This document shows positions 33,564 through 46,289 of a stretch of 64,000 nt of DNA, one piece after another. The translations under genes were made by a program, and so were the position numbers. A model generated the notes under the pieces. That model had not been told where the DNA came from and did not search any database. It saw only the letters and a program-made list of their open reading frames with translations. The DNA is from Stomorhina lunata. Taxonomy: Eukaryota; Arthropoda; Insecta; Diptera; Rhiniidae. The first letter of the stretch is position 1; the number at the start of each line of letters is the position of its first letter. The stretch spans positions 63,482,681 through 63,546,680 of the forward strand of contig OW121743.1 in assembly GCA_933228675.1 (NCBI GenBank), in the 5' to 3' direction.

Positions 33564-36500
33564 TTTTTTTTATCGAAAATTTTTCTATAGAAAAATTTTT
33601 TTATCGAAAATTTTTCTATAGAAAAATTTTTTTATCGAAAATTTTTCTATAGAAAATTTTTTTTATCGAAAATTTTTCTATAGAAAATTTTTTTTATCGA
33701 AAATTTTTCTATAGAAAAATTTTTTTTATCGAAAATTTTTCTATAGAAAAATTTTTTTATCGAAAATTTTTCTATAGAAAAATTTTTTTATCGAAAATTT
33801 TTCTATAGAAAAATTTTTTTATCGAAAATTTTTCTATAGAAAAATTTTTTTATCGAAAATTTTTCTATAGAAAAATTTTTTTATCGAAAATTTTTCTATA
33901 GAAAAATTTTTTTACGAAAATTGTTCTATAGAAAAATTTTTTTTACGAAAATTGTTCTATAGAAAATTTTTTTTACGAAATTTTTTCTATAGAAAAATTT
34001 TTTTACCGAAAATTTTTCTATAGAAAAATTTTTTAACGAACATTTTTCTATAGAAAAATTTTTTTTAACGAAAATGTTTCTATAGAAAAATTTATTTTAA
34101 CGAAAATTTTTCTATAGAAAAATTTTTTTAACGAAAATTTTTCTATAGAAAAATTTTTTTAACGAAAATTTTTCTATAGAAAAATTTTTTTAACGAAAAT
34201 TTTTCTATAGAAAAATTTTTTTAACGAAAATTTTTCTATAGAAAAATTTTTTTAACGAAAATTTTTCTATAGAAAAATTTTTTTAACGAAAATTTTTCTA
34301 TAGAAAAATTTTTTTAACGAAAATTTTTCTATAGAAAAATTTTTTTAACGAAAATTTTTCTATAGAAAAATTTTTTTAACGAAAATTTTTCTATAGAAAA
34401 ATTTTTTTAACGAAAATTTTTCTATAGAAAAATTTTTTTAACGAAAATTTTTCTATAGAAAAATTTTTTTAACGAAAATTTTTCTATAGAAAAATTTTTT
34501 TAACGAAAATTTTTCTATAGAAAAATTTTTTTAACGAAAATTTTTCTATAGAAAAATTTTTTTAACGAAAATTTTTCTATAGAAAAATTTTTTTAACGAA
34601 AATTTTTCTATAGAAAAATTTTTTTAACGAAAATTTTTCTATAGAAAAATTTTTTTAACGAAAATTTTTCTATAGAAAAATTTTTTTAACGAAAATTTTT
34701 CTATAGAAAAATTTTTTTAACGAAAATTTTTCTATAGAAAAATTTTTTTAACGAAAATTTTTCTATAGAAAAATTTTTTTAACGAAAATTTTTCTATAGA
34801 AAAATTTTTTTAACGAAAATTTTTCTATAGAAAAATTTTTTTAACGAAAATTTTTCTATAGAAAAATTTTTTTAACGAAAATTTTTCTATAGAAAAATTT
34901 TTTTAACGAAAATTTTTCTATAGAAAAATTTTTTTAACGAAAATTTTTCTATAGAAAAATTTTTTTAACGAAAATTTTTCTATAGAAAAATTTTTTTAAC
35001 GAAAATTTTTCTATAGAAAAATTTTTTTAACGAAAATTTTTCTATAGAAAAATTTTTTTAACGAAAATTTTTCTATAGAAAAATTTTTTTAACGAAAATT
35101 TTTCTATAGAAAAATTTTTTTAACGAAAATTTTTCTATAGAAAAATTTTTTTAACGAAAATTTTTCTATAGAAAAATTTTTTTAACGAAAATTTTTCTAT
35201 AGAAAAATTTTTTTAACGAAAATTTTTCTATAGAAAAATTTTTTTAACGAAAATTTTTCTATAGAAAAATTTTTTTAACGAAAATTTTTCTATAGAAAAA
35301 TTTTTTTAACGAAAATTTTTCTATAGAAAAATTTTTTTAACGAAAATTTTTCTATAGAAAAATTTTTTTAACGAAAATTTTTCTATAGAAAAATTTTTTT
35401 AACGAAAATTTTTCTGTAGAAAAATTTTTTTAACGAAAATTTTTCTATAGAAAAATTTTTTTAACGAAAATTTTTCTATAGAAAAATTTTTTTAACGAAA
35501 ATTTTTCTATAGAAAAATTTTTTTAACGAAAATTTTTCTATAGAAAAATTTTTTTAACGAAAATTTTTCTATAGAAAAATTTTTTTAACGAAAATTTTTC
35601 TATAGAAAAATTTTTTTAACGAAAATTTTTCTATAGAAAAATTTTTTTAACGAAAATTTTTCTATAGAAAAATTTTTTTAACGAAAATTTTTCTATAGAA
35701 AAATTTTTTTAACGAAAATTTTTCTATAGAAAAATTTTTTTAACGAAAATTTTTCTATAGAAAAATTTTTTTAACGAAAATTTTTCTATAGAAAAATTTT
35801 TTTAACGAAAATTTTTCTATAGAAAAATTTTTTTAACGAAAATTTTTCTATAGAAAAATTTTTTTAACGAAAATTTTTCTATAGAAAAATTTTTTTAACG
35901 AAAATTTTTCTATAGAAAAATTTTTTTAACGAAAATTTTTCTATAGAAAAATTTTTTTAACGAAAATTTTTCTATAGAAAAATTTTTTTAACGAAAATTT
36001 TTCTATAGAAAAATTTTTTTAACGAAAATTTTTCTATAGAAAAATTTTTTTAACGAAAATTTTTCTATAGAAAAATTTTTTTAACGAAAATTTTTCTATA
36101 GAAAAATTTTTTTAACGAAAATTTTTCTATAGAAAAATTTTTTTAACGAAAATTTTTCTATAGAAAAATTTTTTTAACGAAAATTTTTCTATAGAAAAAT
36201 TTTATTAACGAAAATTTTTCTATAGAAAAATTTTTTTAACGAAAATTTTTCTATAGAAAAATTTTTTTAACGAAAATTTTTCTATAGAAAAATTTTTTTA
36301 ACGAAAATTTTTCTATAGAAAAATTTTTTTAACGAAAATTTTTCTATAGAAAAATTTTTTTAACGAAAATTTTTCTATAGAAAAATTTTTTTAACGAAAA
36401 TTTTTCTATAGAAAAATTTTTTTAACGAAAATTTTTCTATAGAAAAATTTTTTTAACGAAAATTTTTCTATAGAAAAATTTTTTTAACGAAAATTTTTCT

Positions 36501-37560
36501 ATAGAAAAATGTTTTATCGAAAAGTTTTCTATAGAAACATTTTTTCATCGAAAATTTTTCTATAGAAATATTTTTTTATCGAAAATTTTTCTAGAAAATT
36601 TTTTATCGAAAATTTTTTTATCGAAAATTTTTCTATAAAAAAATTTTTTTATCGAAAATTTTTCTTTAGAAAAATTTTTTTATCGAAAATTTTTTTATAG
36701 AGAAATTTTTTTATCGAAAATTTTTCTATAGAAAAATTTTTTTATCGAAAATTTTTCTATAGAAAAATTTTTTTATCGAAAATTTTTCTATAGAAAAATT
36801 TTTTTATCGAAAATTTTTCTATAGAAAAATTTTTTTATCGAAAATTTTTCTATAGAAAAATTTTTTTATCGAAAATTTTTCTATAGAAAAATTTTTTTAT
36901 CGAAAATTTTTCTACAGAAAAGTTTTTTAATGAAAATTTTTCTACATAACATTTTTTTTATCGAAAATTTTTCTATAGGAAAATGTTTGTTTGAAAATTT
37001 TCTATTCAAGAATTTTTTTATCAAAAAGTTTTCTACAGAAAAATTTTTTATCAAGAATTTTTTTATAAAAATTTTTCTATATAAAATTTAGCTATCGAAA
37101 ATTTTTCTATACAAAAATTTTTTTATTAAAAAGTTTTCTAGAGAAACATTTTTTTATCGAAAATTTTTTTATAGAAAAATTTTTTATCGAAAATTTTTTT
37201 ACATAAAAATTTTTTTATCAAAAATTTTTTCTTAATGAATTTTTATATAGAAAATTTTTTTTATAAAAAACTTTTGTATAGAAAAGTTTTTTATTAACTA
37301 TTTTTCTACATTTCTATTCTATATTTTTTATCAAAAATTTTTTTGTCAAAAATATGTCTATAGAAAATTTTTGATAAAAAGTTTGTATCAAAAAATTTTG
37401 AATATCTTATCAAAAAAATTTAATTAAAAAAATTTTGCTTTTAAAAAAAATTTTTTCTATAGAAACTTTTATTCTCAAATATTTCTATAGAAAAATTTTC
37501 TAAAGAAAAATTTTTTTTTTTTTATTTTATATAGAAAATTCTTGTTTTAATAAATTTTAT
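33564..37560. repeat. 31-bp satellite, main array
   Basis: Units read AACGAAAA then TTTTTCTATAGAAAA then a T run, in 31 bp. From about 34110 to 36480 they are almost perfectly identical (variants only near 35416 and 36204). The flanks use ATCGAAAA instead of AACGAAAA, and both ends decay. The central dyad TTTTTCTATAGAAAAA links it to the arrays at 11.6 and 51.9 kb. Confidence 0.95.
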
Positions 37561-39629
37561 ATAGGATAAAATTATATAAGAACTACTTATTTTAGTACCC
37601 TTTCTTTAATATTAATTCAAAAATCCGCAGATTTTTCCTGTTTAAGTCGGTTTATGTTAAATTATGCACCAAACTGAACATGCTTAACAGTAACATGTTA
37701 CACAAAACAGCTAAGCTTCTAAAAATAGTATTGCCTCCCACATTTTTTATATTAGTCGATTTTTAGTGATTTCAAATTGGGTGTATTTATACTATATCAT
37801 GTGAATTTTCCAAGATTTGTTATGTTTGCATCTGAAAATTTTCCGGTGAAATCATGTGAGAAATTTAAATTGCTTAATCATTATTAAAAAATGTTGTTGA
37901 TATGTTCAAGTGTGAATGGATATTGTTGCTATTGAATGAATTTCTTGAGTATTAAAATTTAAGAATCTAAATATTTCACGTAAATATTTGAAATACTTAT
38001 ATTAATTTACTCTTTCAAAAATTACTTTATTTACATTACATGTTGTTTAAATGACTTTGTGTAAAAAATTGATTGACACTATAAGATTTTATGATACATT
38101 TTGGTCATTTGCTTAATAAAACTTTGGTATCTTTACATTTTATGTTTATTTGAATAAAAATGAAACTGGAATATCTCTACACTATCCCCCAACTAAACAA
38201 AGTCCTATTTGTCCCCCAATTCCCCCAATATTTAACTTAGTGTCACCTTGTATTTGTAAACATCACCTCACGGTACATTAAACATTTTTTATTTGTTTTG
38301 TCCAAATTCGAAGAAAACAAAAATATTTTGAAATTTATCGTAAAATTTGGAAAAATTGGTCAAGGTACAAAAACGACAACAAGATAAACGTTCAGTTGAA
38401 ATGATATTCATAGCAAGAGTTCAGGGTTAACAAAAAAAAAACTTAGAATGAATCCGAAAAATTAAAAATTAGAAAAAAACTTACAAAATTATCGACTTTG
38501 AGTTTATTCAATTTTGTCGATATTTCAAAAAACATATGCCTTCGACGAAAGATCATTAAATTCACTAACAACTTGTTAATAAAATACGAGAGAAGGAAAT
38601 GAAAATAAAAATTAAAATAAATAAACAAAAGAATTCTCGAAACTATTTTCTACGAGGGTCCATAAATTATTAGCAAAAAGATCAAAATTTATCAAGAAAA
38701 ACATGTTTTAGTCTTTTTTATTAAGAATTTTGAGATATTACTCATCATAGAATTTATGTGGAAATTATTTCGCTAAAATTGTCTGTTGACCAGTGTAAAT
38801 CATGTAAATTTGTTTGTGTTTTCAAGGTAGATTTCAGACTATAAATGAAAAGTATTCATTCTTTTAAACAATAAAATAAAATTAAGTAAAAATTTAAGGT
38901 GCTATTTGTTGTTGGTTGTCATCATCATCGTTGTTGCTGTAGTTGTGAGGTGGCGTTGAATTGTTGCGATGATGATGATGATTGCGTTGTTCTTTCCTCG
39001 CGTTGGCATCTTGTACCGGATGTTGTTTAGTGTTGGTGGCCTGTAGATCATTCGTTTACTTAAATGTGAATGAGTTGTTTTGTTGTTGCTGTAGCGGATC
39101 AATTTAAGAAATAAGTACGCACAATTTATTTGTATTTTTCTTTATTTTTTGCTTATTTCTTCCCAAAGAAATAATGAACAATTTATGATTTTTTTGATTG
39201 TGTTTTTCCTTTATTTATTTTTATTAATTTTGAATTTTTCTTGGCTGTTAAGTTAAGAGCGCATAACAACCAAAAGAGATCGAAATTAGTAGGAAAATTG
39301 TTTAACGACGAATGTGATACCCTACAATATATTTAGTTCACTGATAATTTTTTTACATATGAAAAACTAAAGACAGCTTGAAAAACGGATTTATCATAGT
39401 ACAGTGAAATAAGATGGAAACAAAATTGCTAAAAATAATATAACACTACTCAGCAGAGAAAAGACTTTCATATCTAATATATTGTATTATTAAAGCTCGG
39501 ACTAGCTTATAATCATAAAAAAATCTAAGGTCTAATTTGCAATATGGATTTTCGGCAATATCATTAAAACCGCAATGTCTTGAACACTTATCAAAAGATT
39601 TTAAACTGAACGATTATTATTGTAAATTA
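37561..39629. other. Unassigned AT-rich region
   Basis: No coding or RNA signal. 38905-39095 has GTT/ATG trinucleotide-rich stretches (GATGATGATGATGATTGCG, TTGTTGTTGGTTG) of the kind common in fly introns and untranslated regions. The open frames there are low-complexity. Confidence 0.45.
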
Positions 39630-42340
39630 TTTTTTTTATTTTTTATTTAAATCCGTTAAACAGAAAAAAATTGTTTTAAAACGACTTAAATATTATTTTA
39701 TTCTCTATTATATTCTGTAGCTTTTAACAAAATCGAATAACCCCTTTTAAATATCAATGAATCAACATTTTTTTAAATATGGAAATTATACAAAAAAAAA
39801 ATAATACTCCTGGTTTATCATAACCAGCAGTAGGCAGATCATACTACCAGTAGCCAATGAATTTTATGTAAGTTTCGTAAATACCACGATCATTAATAAT
39901 ACTCGTGAAAATGAGTATAAAATCATTCAGTTGGAATTTTGATGTTAACAGAGTCGGTTGTTGGTGCCGCTTTGTTAAAGAAAAAACAAAAATAAAATAT
40001 ACAAAAAACAAAAATTGGATTTGTAGCAACAAAATATACGGTTCGAGAGAACAAAGAAATATAATCTCGAACATTGTTGCCACGACACTATTATTTTTGA
40101 AAACATTGGGAATATTTTTGTAAATTTTGGGAATATTTTTCAAAACAGAAATAAATTCTAATATTAAAGAAATTTAGATTTTTATATTTTTTAGATATTT
40201 CCGATATAGAAAAATTTGTAATAAAAATATTTTTTTTATCGTAAATTTTTTTATTTTTTATTTAAATCCGTTAAACAGAAAAAATTGTTTTAAAACGACT
40301 TAAATATTATTTTATTCGCTATTATATTCTGTAGCTTTTAACGAAATCTAATTACCCCTTTTAAATATCAATGAATCAACATTTTTTTAAATATGGAAAT
40401 TATACAAAAAAAAAAATAATACTCCTGGTTTATCATAACCAGGAGTAGGCAGATCATACTACCAGTAGCCAATGAATTTTATGTATGTTTCGTAAATACC
40501 ACGATCATTAATAATACTCGTGAAAATGAGTATAAAATCATTCAGTTGGAATTTTGATGTTAACAGAGTCGGTTGTTGGTGCCGCTTTGTTAAAGAAAAA
40601 ACAAAAATAAAATATACAAAAAACAAAAATTGGATTTGTAGCAACAAAATATACGGTTCGAGAGAACAAAGAAATATAATCTCGAACATTGTTGCCACGA
40701 CACTATTATTTTTGTAAACATTGGGAATATTTTTGTAAATTTTGGGAATATTTTTCAAAACAGAAATAAATTCTAATATTAAAGAAATTTAGATTTTTAT
40801 ATTTTTTAGATATTTCCGATATAGAAAAATTTGTAATAAAAATATTTTTTTTATCGTAAATTATTTTTTTTTATTTTTTATTTAAATCCGTTAAACAGAA
40901 AAAATTGTTTTAAAACGACTTAAATATTATTTTATTCTCTACTATATTCTGTAGCTTTTAACAAAATCTAATAACCCCTTTTAAATATCAATGAATCAAC
41001 ATTTTTTTAAATATGGAAATAAATTCTAATATTAAGGAAATTTAGATTTTTATATTTTTTAGATATTTCCGATATAGAAAAATTTGTAATAAAAATATTT
41101 TTTTTATCGTAAATTATTTTTTTTTTATTTTTTATTTAAATCCGTTAAACAGAAAAAATTGTTTTAAAACGACTTAAATATTATTTTATTCTCTACTACA
41201 TTCTGTAGCTTTTAACAAAATCTAATAACCCCTTTTAAATATCAAAGAATCAACATTTTTTTAAATATGGAAATTATACAAAAAAAAATAATACTCCTGG
41301 TTTATCATAACCAGGAGTAGGCAGATCATACTACCAGTAGCCAATGAATTTTATGTAAGTTTCGTAAATACCACGATCATTAATAATACTCGTGAAAATG
41401 AGTATAAAATCATTCAGTTGGAATTTTGATGTTAACAGAGTCGGTTGGTGGTGCCGCTTTGTTAAAGAAAAAACAAAAATAAAATATACAAAAAACAAAA
41501 ATTGGATTTGTAGCAACAAAATATACGGTTCGAGAGAACAAAGAAATATAATCTCGAACATTGTTGTCACGACACTATTATTTTTGTAAACATTGGGAAT
41601 ATTTTTGTAAATTTTGGGAATATTTTTCAAAACAGAAATAAATTCTAATATTAAAGAAATTTAGATTTTTATATTTTTTAGATATTTTCGATATAGAAAA
41701 ATTTGTAATAAAAATATTTTTTTTATCGTAAATTATTTTTTTTTTATTTTTTATTTAAATCCGTTAAACAGAAAAAATTGTTTTAAAACGACTTAAATAT
41801 TATTTTATTCTCTACTACATTCTGTAGCTTTTAACAAAATCTAATAACCCCTTTTAAATATCAAAGAATCAACATTTTTTTAAATATGGAAATTATACAA
41901 AAAAAAAAATAATACTCCTGGTTTATCATAACCAGGAGTAGGCAGATCATACTACCAGTAGCCAATGAATTTTATGTAAGTTTCGTAAATACCACGATCA
42001 TTAATAATACTCGTGAAAATGAGTATAAAATCATTCAGTTGGAATTTTGATGTTAACAGAGTCGGTTGGTGGTGCCGCTTTGTTAAAGAAAAAACAAAAA
42101 TAAAATATACAAAAAACAAAAATTGGATTTGTAGCAACAAAATATACGGTTCGAGAGAACAAAGAAATATAATCTCGAACATTGTTGCCACGACACTATT
42201 ATTTTTGTAAACATTGGGAATATTTTTGTAAATTTTGGGAATATTTTTCAAAACAGAAATAAATTCTAATATTAAAGAAATTTAGATTTTTATATTTTTT
42301 AGATATTTCCGATATAGAAAAATTTGTAATAAAAATATTT
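39630..42340. repeat. Five-unit ~615-bp tandem repeat
   Basis: Units start near 39630, 40245, 40865, 41116 and 41736 with TTTATTTAAATCCGTTAAAC and end with AGAAAAATTTGTAATAAAAA. They are about 97-99% alike. Unit 3 lacks about 370 internal bp. Each full unit contains a hairpin (TACTCCTGGTT, TATCAT, AACCAGGAGTA), e.g. 40420-40447, 41292-41319 and 41913-41940; the first copy, 39805-39832, has one mismatch. A 99-codon minus-strand frame and a 65-72-codon plus-strand frame persist in all four full units, but near-identity of the units makes this uninformative. Confidence 0.9.
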
Positions 42341-43362
42341 TCCTTTGGAAAATTTTCGGTAAAAATTTTTTCTGTAAAAATTTTTGATAAAAATATTTTT
42401 ATATTCAAGAATTTTCAAATCTTCTATGGAAAAATTTTTGATAAAAAGATTTTCGATAGAAAAATTTTTGATAAAAAATATTTAACAAAAATGGAGTAGA
42501 AAGCTTTTTCTTTTTAAAACGTTAGAACTATACATTGAAAAAATGCCTATTTTAGTTAAAAGTATAAAAAACGGCAACTCTGCCGTTTATTTTTTTGTTC
42601 TGTTGTCTTTGCGCCAACCCGTTAATACCAAAAGAACAATAGAAGGTTCATTAGTTTACTTTTCAGTAAAAGTCCAGTAAGCTGAGTATTCACTGAGTAA
42701 ATGATCGAATTTACTTTTACGAAATAATTTGTACAAGAAAAGTTAACGAACAGAAATTTTGTAAAAATCCAGTAAGTAGTAAAATAGTTAAATACTTTTT
42801 TACTTTTATTTAGTTAATTTTATTTCTTTAACTTAAAATTATTCTTTCAATAAAAATTGCGACAAAATTTTTGCTGTCTGCTTTTCTTTTGTTTACGTTT
42901 CGTATTCATATATTGTTGTTACTGAAATTTTACTGGCAAAAAATTACAACAGAACAATTAACAAATACTCAGCAAGCAAACTGTCACTTTTTCGCTCTAA
43001 TTCTCTCTGTTTACATTTCCCCTCTTACTGAGTTTTGGGAAAACGCACGGCTTTCCTTAATATTTTGTACAAAATATAGCGTAAACGAATGAACTTAATG
43101 AATAAAAATATAGTAGTAATGCAAAAGTAACGTAATGCAAAAAGTTGAAATTTTGTGAATTAGTGATATACGTAAGTGAGAGAATTACGTAAAGTCGGAC
43201 CGAAAATTATGAAATGATTGTGTGCTTGACATTAATATGTGAAAGTTTTATTTTTTATACATCGTTTTATGACTGATCCTGCCTCACGATAGCACAATAC
43301 CTACTAAAGAAAATGTATTAAATCGATTAACTGTAACTCGATAAAAGAAAAGGTCAGTTGAA
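42341..43362. other. Unassigned sequence with a small GC hairpin
   Basis: 42341-42490 is degenerate satellite-like sequence (AAAAATTTTTGATAAAAA). 42569-42588 is a perfect hairpin (AACGGCA, ACTC, TGCCGTT) followed by T-rich sequence; it could be a mobile-element end. A 73-codon frame at 42871-43092 has no recognisable domain. Confidence 0.4.
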
Positions 43363-46026
43363 ACAAGTAAGAGTGGTATATTCGGCTTTGCCGAATCTTG
43401 GATACCCTTCACCAATGGTGTTTTGCAACACTACTTAATGTAATTCCTAGCAAAATTTGGTTATACTAGTATTATATGCAAAGAGTCTTTAAAATTAAGA
43501 GTCGGAAAACGAAAACCTTTTCGGTGCCGTCATCATCTAGAATAGCTATGCACCCAAAGGTTAGGTTGGGCAGGTGGCTGATGTCTAGGGAAGCTTCACT
43601 TGGGTTCTAAAGTGGTCCCTTTGTGAAAGATAATGATTACTAGACTACAAGTAGAGAATGCATATTTAAGCCAGCCAGTAGCTTCGAAATAAAATAGACA
43701 CATATTTTACGAACATTTAATAAAGTTCGATAGACCAGATAAACCATGCAGAAAAGATGCTTCAAAATGTAGATGCCCTTAGATTTGCAATAGCACATCG
43801 ATTTCATAAAGTTTAAGTATTCTGACATGCAACCCAAAAACGCTGTGCCCAGTGAGGGTTGTGCACTTTAATTCGTACGAATTATCCAACTAGTAAAAGT
43901 TCTTGATTAGTTATGTAAAACTCTGAAGTTAGCGGACTGATTTAGGTCAAAGCTTTAACAATGATAAGCCTTAAAATTATAGGGTATACACTCTTAGTTT
44001 TAGATACATACGTGAAATATATAGCTTTTGAATGGATGGATATCAGCTTTGTCGGAAAAGTTATTAAAGATTTACTTATTAATCTGAAGTTAGTTAATTA
44101 ATTAAAATGAACACTTTATCAATAATATTTGAGATGTATTGTTCTTTCGATCTGTCCGATGGATGTTTGGAAAGTTTTGCTCTAGTTCTTTGTGCAATTT
44201 TAATGTGATTTAATTTATCAGCATTAAATCGATTCCCGGTCGGGTTTATATGGGAGATTTCACTAAATGTGAATAGAGCTCGCCCATTTTCAATATCGAA
44301 CTTTTCAAGAGATCAGAAATACTTTTGTCAAATGTTGTCCCTCTAGAAAGTTTATTTTAGGCGCTATTGTCCTGAATATCAATATTGTACAACGTCTTTA
44401 TACTAAATGTCATCATCGTATCTATTATAATTTGTCATTTATTAGCTACTAAGAGATTGCCTTAGGCGAAGTTATACGGGATCAATTGTCAAACGTGAAC
44501 GGATTTCTCCCAATTTCAATTAAAAAATTTTAATTTTCGTTGATATGTGAGATACTTACATACATATGTAGGTTTTGAACGGATATCATGTAATTAGCTG
44601 CATTTTTGTACTTCCTAGGAAGATTACCTATAATTTGATATATAATACATTCTCAAATGTTATCATAATATTCAAAAGTCAGACACAAAATTAAGATTAA
44701 TGCAGAGTGTCTGTCTGCTAAAATCAGATTTGTGGAGCTCCTGGATTTTACACAAAATTTTATGATATGTCCCACCCTGAATTTTATCATTGTCGATCAA
44801 AACACCATCGCTTAAACGCTAAATTATATCTACCACAAATTACCGAATGCATCAGGATTTAGGTAATCCCCTGCGAAGGACGCTATTAAATTTCATCAAA
44901 ATAAACACCTGAGATATCGACAAAACAAGAGCTCCAAAAACTTGACTACAACAGAAAAAATTACAGACAGGTTGACGGACGGACAAAAAAACAGACGGAC
45001 AGATGGACGGAGGTCGCGAAACCGATTCTCCTGCCGATTCTGAGTTGATCGGTACAATTTGAATGGTATTCGTAATCAGATTTGTGGAGTATAGATTTTA
45101 GAAAATCCTCACACAAAGAATGATGTCAAATTTCATCACAATCGGTCCATAAGCACCTGAGATATCGCTGAAACAATACTTACAAAATGTAAACAAAATT
45201 TCTTAGACACGTACTTTGGGCAATTTGCTGTACATCAAATGTAGTGCTATGGCGATATCTCAATTGTTTATGGACCGCTTTTGATAAAATTTAATAACGT
45301 GCTTGGCGGGGGAATTTCCTAAAATCTGATATAAAATTTATGTAGGTCCGTGCTAAAGGAGGATGGTTTTTCCTATTTCTGCATTTCATTTTTTCAACAA
45401 ACATTCTCTAATGCGAACTTTGGGCAATTTGCGATACATCAAATTCAGTGTTTTGGCGATATCTCAGTTGTTTATGGACCGATTTTGATAAAGAGTGCTT
45501 TGGGAAACTATTTCCTACAATCTGATATATAACATATTATCACATGTACACCAAGAGTATCTTTTTTCTCTTGTTATTTAAAAGTTTGTTTCAATCAAAA
45601 ATTTTAAAATTTTCTTCTAATTTTTGGTATTTTTTCGATATTTTCGGTGTTTATAAACCGATTTTAATGAAATTTAAATATGTGGCCAATATATCAATTC
45701 CGGGAAGTGGGACCTATGGGAGGTACCATCAATAATGGACCTATTTCCAATTCCACGGTCCCATTATCAAGAAAATGATCTACGCCGAATTTCATCAAAT
45801 TATCTTTAGAATTGCAACCTGTAGTTTGATTAAAAGGTTTACATGGGGGTCCAGCCAGCCAGAAAGCCAGCCAGATGGACGGACATCGCTAAATCGACTC
45901 AGAAATTGATTCTAAGCCCATTGGTATACTAAAAGGTGGGTCTAAGACAAATATTACTATGCGTTACATACATCAGCAGAAACTTATTATACCCTTTCCA
46001 TCTATGGTGGTGAAGGGTATAAAAAT
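43363..46026 (+). mobile_element. DINE-1/mini-me-like element, family A copy 2 (chimeric 3' end)
   Basis: Complete, about 2.66 kb. The 5' end is CAAGTAAGAGTGG, a perfect hairpin TTCGGCTTTGCCGAA (43381-43395), and GATACCCTTCACCA. 44133-45665 is about 97% like 1-1590. From about 45675 the sequence instead matches family D in plus sense (63240 back to 62866), including GTCCAGCCAGCC and GGACGGACATCGC. It ends in a hairpin (ACCCTTTCCA / TGGTGAAGGGT) plus TATAAAAA. Short open frames (45350-45735) are not conserved in copy 1. Confidence 0.7.
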
Positions 46027-46289
46027 GGATTAAGATCAGTTTTAAAAATCAGAAGATACGTGTTTTGAAAGTGGCTTAAGTCGAATACTTATTTAACTTC
46101 AAAACAAAACAACATTTTTTTTTTTGAAAGTGGATAAGACCAATGCAGTTTTAAATAAAAAAAATATTTACTCAAACAGAATAAAAGTTAAACTTATTTT
46201 TATAGTAGTTTTTATTGATATTTAAAAATATTTGCAATTTCCTACAATTGAAAAAAAAATAATGAAAATTAAATTAACTCTTAATATAA
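46027..46289. other. Unassigned spacer
   Basis: A-rich lead-in to the 29-bp satellite. Nothing recognised. Confidence 0.5.

Noticed and set aside
33564..37560. Regular repeats as a CRISPR array
   Set aside because: There are no unique spacers; units are contiguous and the sequence is eukaryotic satellite.
39844..42251. A 99-codon frame kept in four tandem units as a gene family
   Set aside because: The units are nearly identical, so conservation is not informative; hydrophobic low-complexity composition and an overlapping frame on the other strand argue against coding.
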